From assembly GCA_963556255.1 (NCBI GenBank), contig OY744604.1, forward strand, positions 77,618,236 through 77,682,235: a DNA stretch of 64,000 nt, in the 5' to 3' direction. Under the pieces are notes generated by a model, which was given only the letters and a program-made list of their open reading frames with translations, was not told where the DNA came from and did not search any database. How positions within the stretch are numbered: position 1 is the first letter of the stretch; each line of letters begins with the position of its first letter. Positions 62,292 to 64,000 of the stretch are shown here, piece by piece. The position numbers and the translations under genes were made by a program. Origin of the DNA: Allolobophora icterica (taxonomy: Eukaryota; Annelida; Clitellata; Crassiclitellata; Lumbricidae).

Positions 62292-62784
62292 AATTTAATG
62301 TTACATAGTTGAGCGCCGACATAACTATTAAATCCTGGCATTCGGAACGGAAGAAAACATGATTTGCTTTGTAATCTCTTTCGTTGCATTCCGTTAATAA
62401 ATCTTTTATCTTTTTTCAATGCATTCCAATAAATACATTACATTTGTATTATTACACTTCGGTTCCAAGACAAATGGTTCAACGACGAATGGTTCACGGA
62501 CAAATGGTTCACTGACAAATGGTTCACGATAAATAATAAATACTTCTAGTTTGAGCTATATTTTCATCGATCTTCCAGCCTCTAGTTTGAGCTATATTCT
62601 CATTGGCCATCCAACTTCTAGTTTGAGCTTTATTGTCGACTAGCTGGTTTACCCGGCGTTGCCCGGGTTATAAGTTTCATTCCCTGTAGCGAATAAGCAA
62701 CAAATTTAGGTATAAGTTTAAATCCGTGTAGCGAATAAGGAAGAAATTTAGGCGACCTGTGGCGTGCACGCCTTCTGGCGTACA

Positions 62785-62970
62785 GCGGAGACTGCTTCGC
62801 AGTCGTGTAGTGTTGTAGACGCCTTCTTGCGTACAGCGGAGACTGCTTCGCAGTCTTGTATACGCCTTGTCGCGTCTTGCGACCTCTATCTATCGTGGAC
62901 TGACTACTTCGCAGTCGCCCTGTGGCGACGACTGCTTCGCAGTCTCCCGTGGACTGACTGCTTCGCAGTC
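62785..62970. repeat. Array of GACTGCTTCGCAGTC palindromes
   Basis: The 15-bp palindrome GACTGCTTCGCAGTC (stem GACTGC, loop TTC) occurs four times (about 62789, 62841, 62930, 62957) with a fifth variant GACTACTTCGCAGTC at about 62902, within longer repeats sharing GCGTACAGCGGA and ACGCCTTC. Confidence 0.9.
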
Positions 62971-63128
62971 GAAGAGGGTGAACCCGGTGTTGGCGGGTTA
63001 AAGAAAACGCCAGAAATGTAGCCGTCACTGCCCTTAGTAAAGCAGAGTCTTTGAACATACAATTTAGCTGTAAAACGATGAATGCAGTTCGAATCGATCG
63101 TAATTAAATTTTGTGCGAAAGTAAAGAA

Positions 63129-63297
63129 CGTCGTTATTCGCATTATTAATCACGTTGGGGAATACCCGCGCCATAAATAGAACCGCTTGGCAGTGGAAGA
63201 GGAGCTGGGCCGTGAGGGACGGTGTCGTTATGCGCATTATTACTGACGTTGGGGAATACCGGCGCCATAAATAGAATCGCTTTGGGCGTGAGGGACG
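63129..63297. repeat. Tandem duplication, about 97-bp unit
   Basis: GTCGTTAT.CGCATTATTA, CGTTGGGGAATACC, GCGCCATAAATAGAA and GGGCGTGAGGGACGGT occur twice (from 63129 and from 63226), the second unit lacking about 24 bases. Confidence 0.85.
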
Positions 63298-63476
63298 GTC
63301 GGTTGGGTAGAGTTTTGTGGGATTTTCACCATGTTAGCGGTGAAAAGGGGGTACGCGAACCTCTGCACTGGGTGTCCGATGCCGAGGCCGACACAGTAGT
63401 GAAGGTTTCGAGTGAAAAGGTGCAAAATTGTAGAAGTTAATCCCGGTCAAACAGACACACAGAATTCTCGCTTTAT

Positions 63477-63850
63477 TTATATAGATGAAAATATAGCTCA
63501 AACTAGAAGCTGGATTATCGAGGAAAATATACCTCAATCTAGAAGCTGGGAGAGCAATGAAAATATAGCTCAAACTAGAAGCTGGATGAGTGATTAAAAT
63601 ATAGCTAAAACTAAAAGCTGGATTCTCGATGAAAACATAGCTCAAACTAGAAACTGGATGAGCGATGAAAATATAGCTCACACTAGAAACTGGATTATCG
63701 ATGGAAAGCGATGAAAATATAGCTCACACTAGAAACTGGATTATCGATGGAAACATACTCACACTAGAAGCTGGATTATCAATGAAAACATAGCTCAGAC
63801 TAGAAGCTGGATGAGTGATGAAAATATAGCTGAAACTAGAGGCTGAAAGA
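63477..63850. repeat. About 31-bp tandem repeat in the right foldback arm
   Basis: About twelve units of GATGAAAATATAGCTCAAAC followed by TAGAAGCTGGAT, with variation in the last third. They are inverted copies of the three units at 62540-62635, so the right arm is much longer than the left. Confidence 0.9.
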
Positions 63851-64000
63851 GCGTGAACCTTTCGTCAGTGAACCATTTGTCGTGAACCATTTGTTTGTGA
63901 ACCATTTGCCGGGACACCTTACACTTCTTGTCGGCGCTTTGATGTCGGCGCTCTTTTGTCGGCGCTCTTTTGTCGGCGCTCTTTTGAAAACATACTCAAA

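Larger units (their letters stand above)
62640..63475. other. Core of the foldback element, possible separate insertion
   Basis: Runs from CTAGCTGGTTTACCCGGCG TTGCCCGGGTT (with a CCCGGCGTTGCCCGGG near-palindrome) to CGCTTTATTTATATAGATG. GTGTAGCGAATAAG repeats at about 62686 and 62728. Both ends resemble a repeat type widespread in animals, but I cannot name it with confidence. Confidence 0.5.
62461..63918. mobile_element. Foldback element with AAATGGTTCAC arms and 9-bp target duplication
   Basis: 1458 bp. The left arm starts GGTTCCAAGACAAATGGTTC with four AAATGGTTCAC-type units to 62529; the right arm is the reverse complement (GTGAACCATTTG units at 63853-63910). Next inside, the left arm carries three copies of CTAGTTTGAGCTATATTTTC (62540-62635) and the right arm about twelve copies in reverse complement (63477-63850). 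TTACACTTC flanks both sides (62452-62460 and 63919-63927). A 9-bp duplication fits FB/Mutator-like transposition. No gene inside. Confidence 0.9.
55139..63985. mobile_element. Foldback element with GACAAAAGAGCGCC arms, split by two insertions
   Basis: The left arm (55139-55230) has about seven copies of a 14-bp unit GACAAAAGAGCGCC; the right arm (63928-63985) has about four copies in reverse complement. Between them lie 55231-55385, the Gmr1-like element, 62297-62460 (with one stray GAGCGCCGACATAA at 62311), and a second foldback element. Without insertions it would be about 0.55 kb. Outer ends and target duplication are uncertain; AAAACA occurs on both sides but that is weak. Confidence 0.75.

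Noticed and set aside
63477..63850. Regular 31-bp direct repeats, CRISPR-like at first glance
   Set aside because: Units are contiguous with no unique spacers, the genome is animal, and inverted copies occur at 62540-62635, so they are foldback arms.

Overview
This window is eukaryotic, repeat-dominated, intron-type DNA from an animal. It has no operons, ribosome-binding sites or bacterial features. A deuterostome, most likely a marine invertebrate, is my best guess, held weakly. The grounds are a Gmr1-like Ty3/gypsy element (integrase before reverse transcriptase), L2-type LINEs and a tRNA-SINE sharing an L2-type 3' hairpin, very many hAT/pogo/piggyBac-like DNA transposons, and about fourteen copies of the palindrome TAGGCCTA.

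Layout. 0-4 kb: SINE copies and AAT microsatellites in otherwise blank sequence. 4.04-13.0 kb: a young LTR retrotransposon on the minus strand (LTRs of about 1587 bp, nearly identical) with a gag-protease ORF and an ORF that starts inside the LTR. Its polymerase region is missing, and a 2.2-kb element with terminal inverted repeats (TIRs) and an uncharacterised transposase-like gene sits there. 13-25.6 kb: microsatellites and decayed LINEs, with a short hAT-like element at 24.7 kb. 26.9-31.5 kb: a hAT element, then a 2.3-kb TIR element of an unassigned family with another hAT-like MITE inside. 31.7-34.3 kb: a decayed pogo element. 34.3-39.3 kb: an L2 LINE and a gag-like ORF split by a decayed hAT transposon. 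39.3-41.5 kb: a piggyBac-like element bounded by TTAA. 42-47 kb: a hAT element holding an L2 fragment, more L2 copies and an RTE-like remnant.

47.3-53.4 kb holds the only convincing host gene: two phase-1/phase-1 exons on the plus strand, one immunoglobulin V-like domain and one transmembrane segment, with possible cytoplasmic exons that appear interrupted by transposons. Its introns carry a second, decayed copy of the uncharacterised transposase-like gene and a pogo-like element.

53.9-64 kb is a nest of foldback-type elements whose arms are made of short tandem repeats (units containing GGTCAACGGAC, GACAAAAGAGCGCC or AAATGGTTCAC). Into one of them a complete Gmr1-like retrotransposon has inserted, with identical 486-bp LTRs, a 5-bp target duplication and one open 1809-codon ORF. 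It is the only element here that looks potentially active.

Coordinates of element ends come from matching inverted ends and target-site duplications by eye. Superfamily names rest on motifs, ends and duplications, not on database searches.
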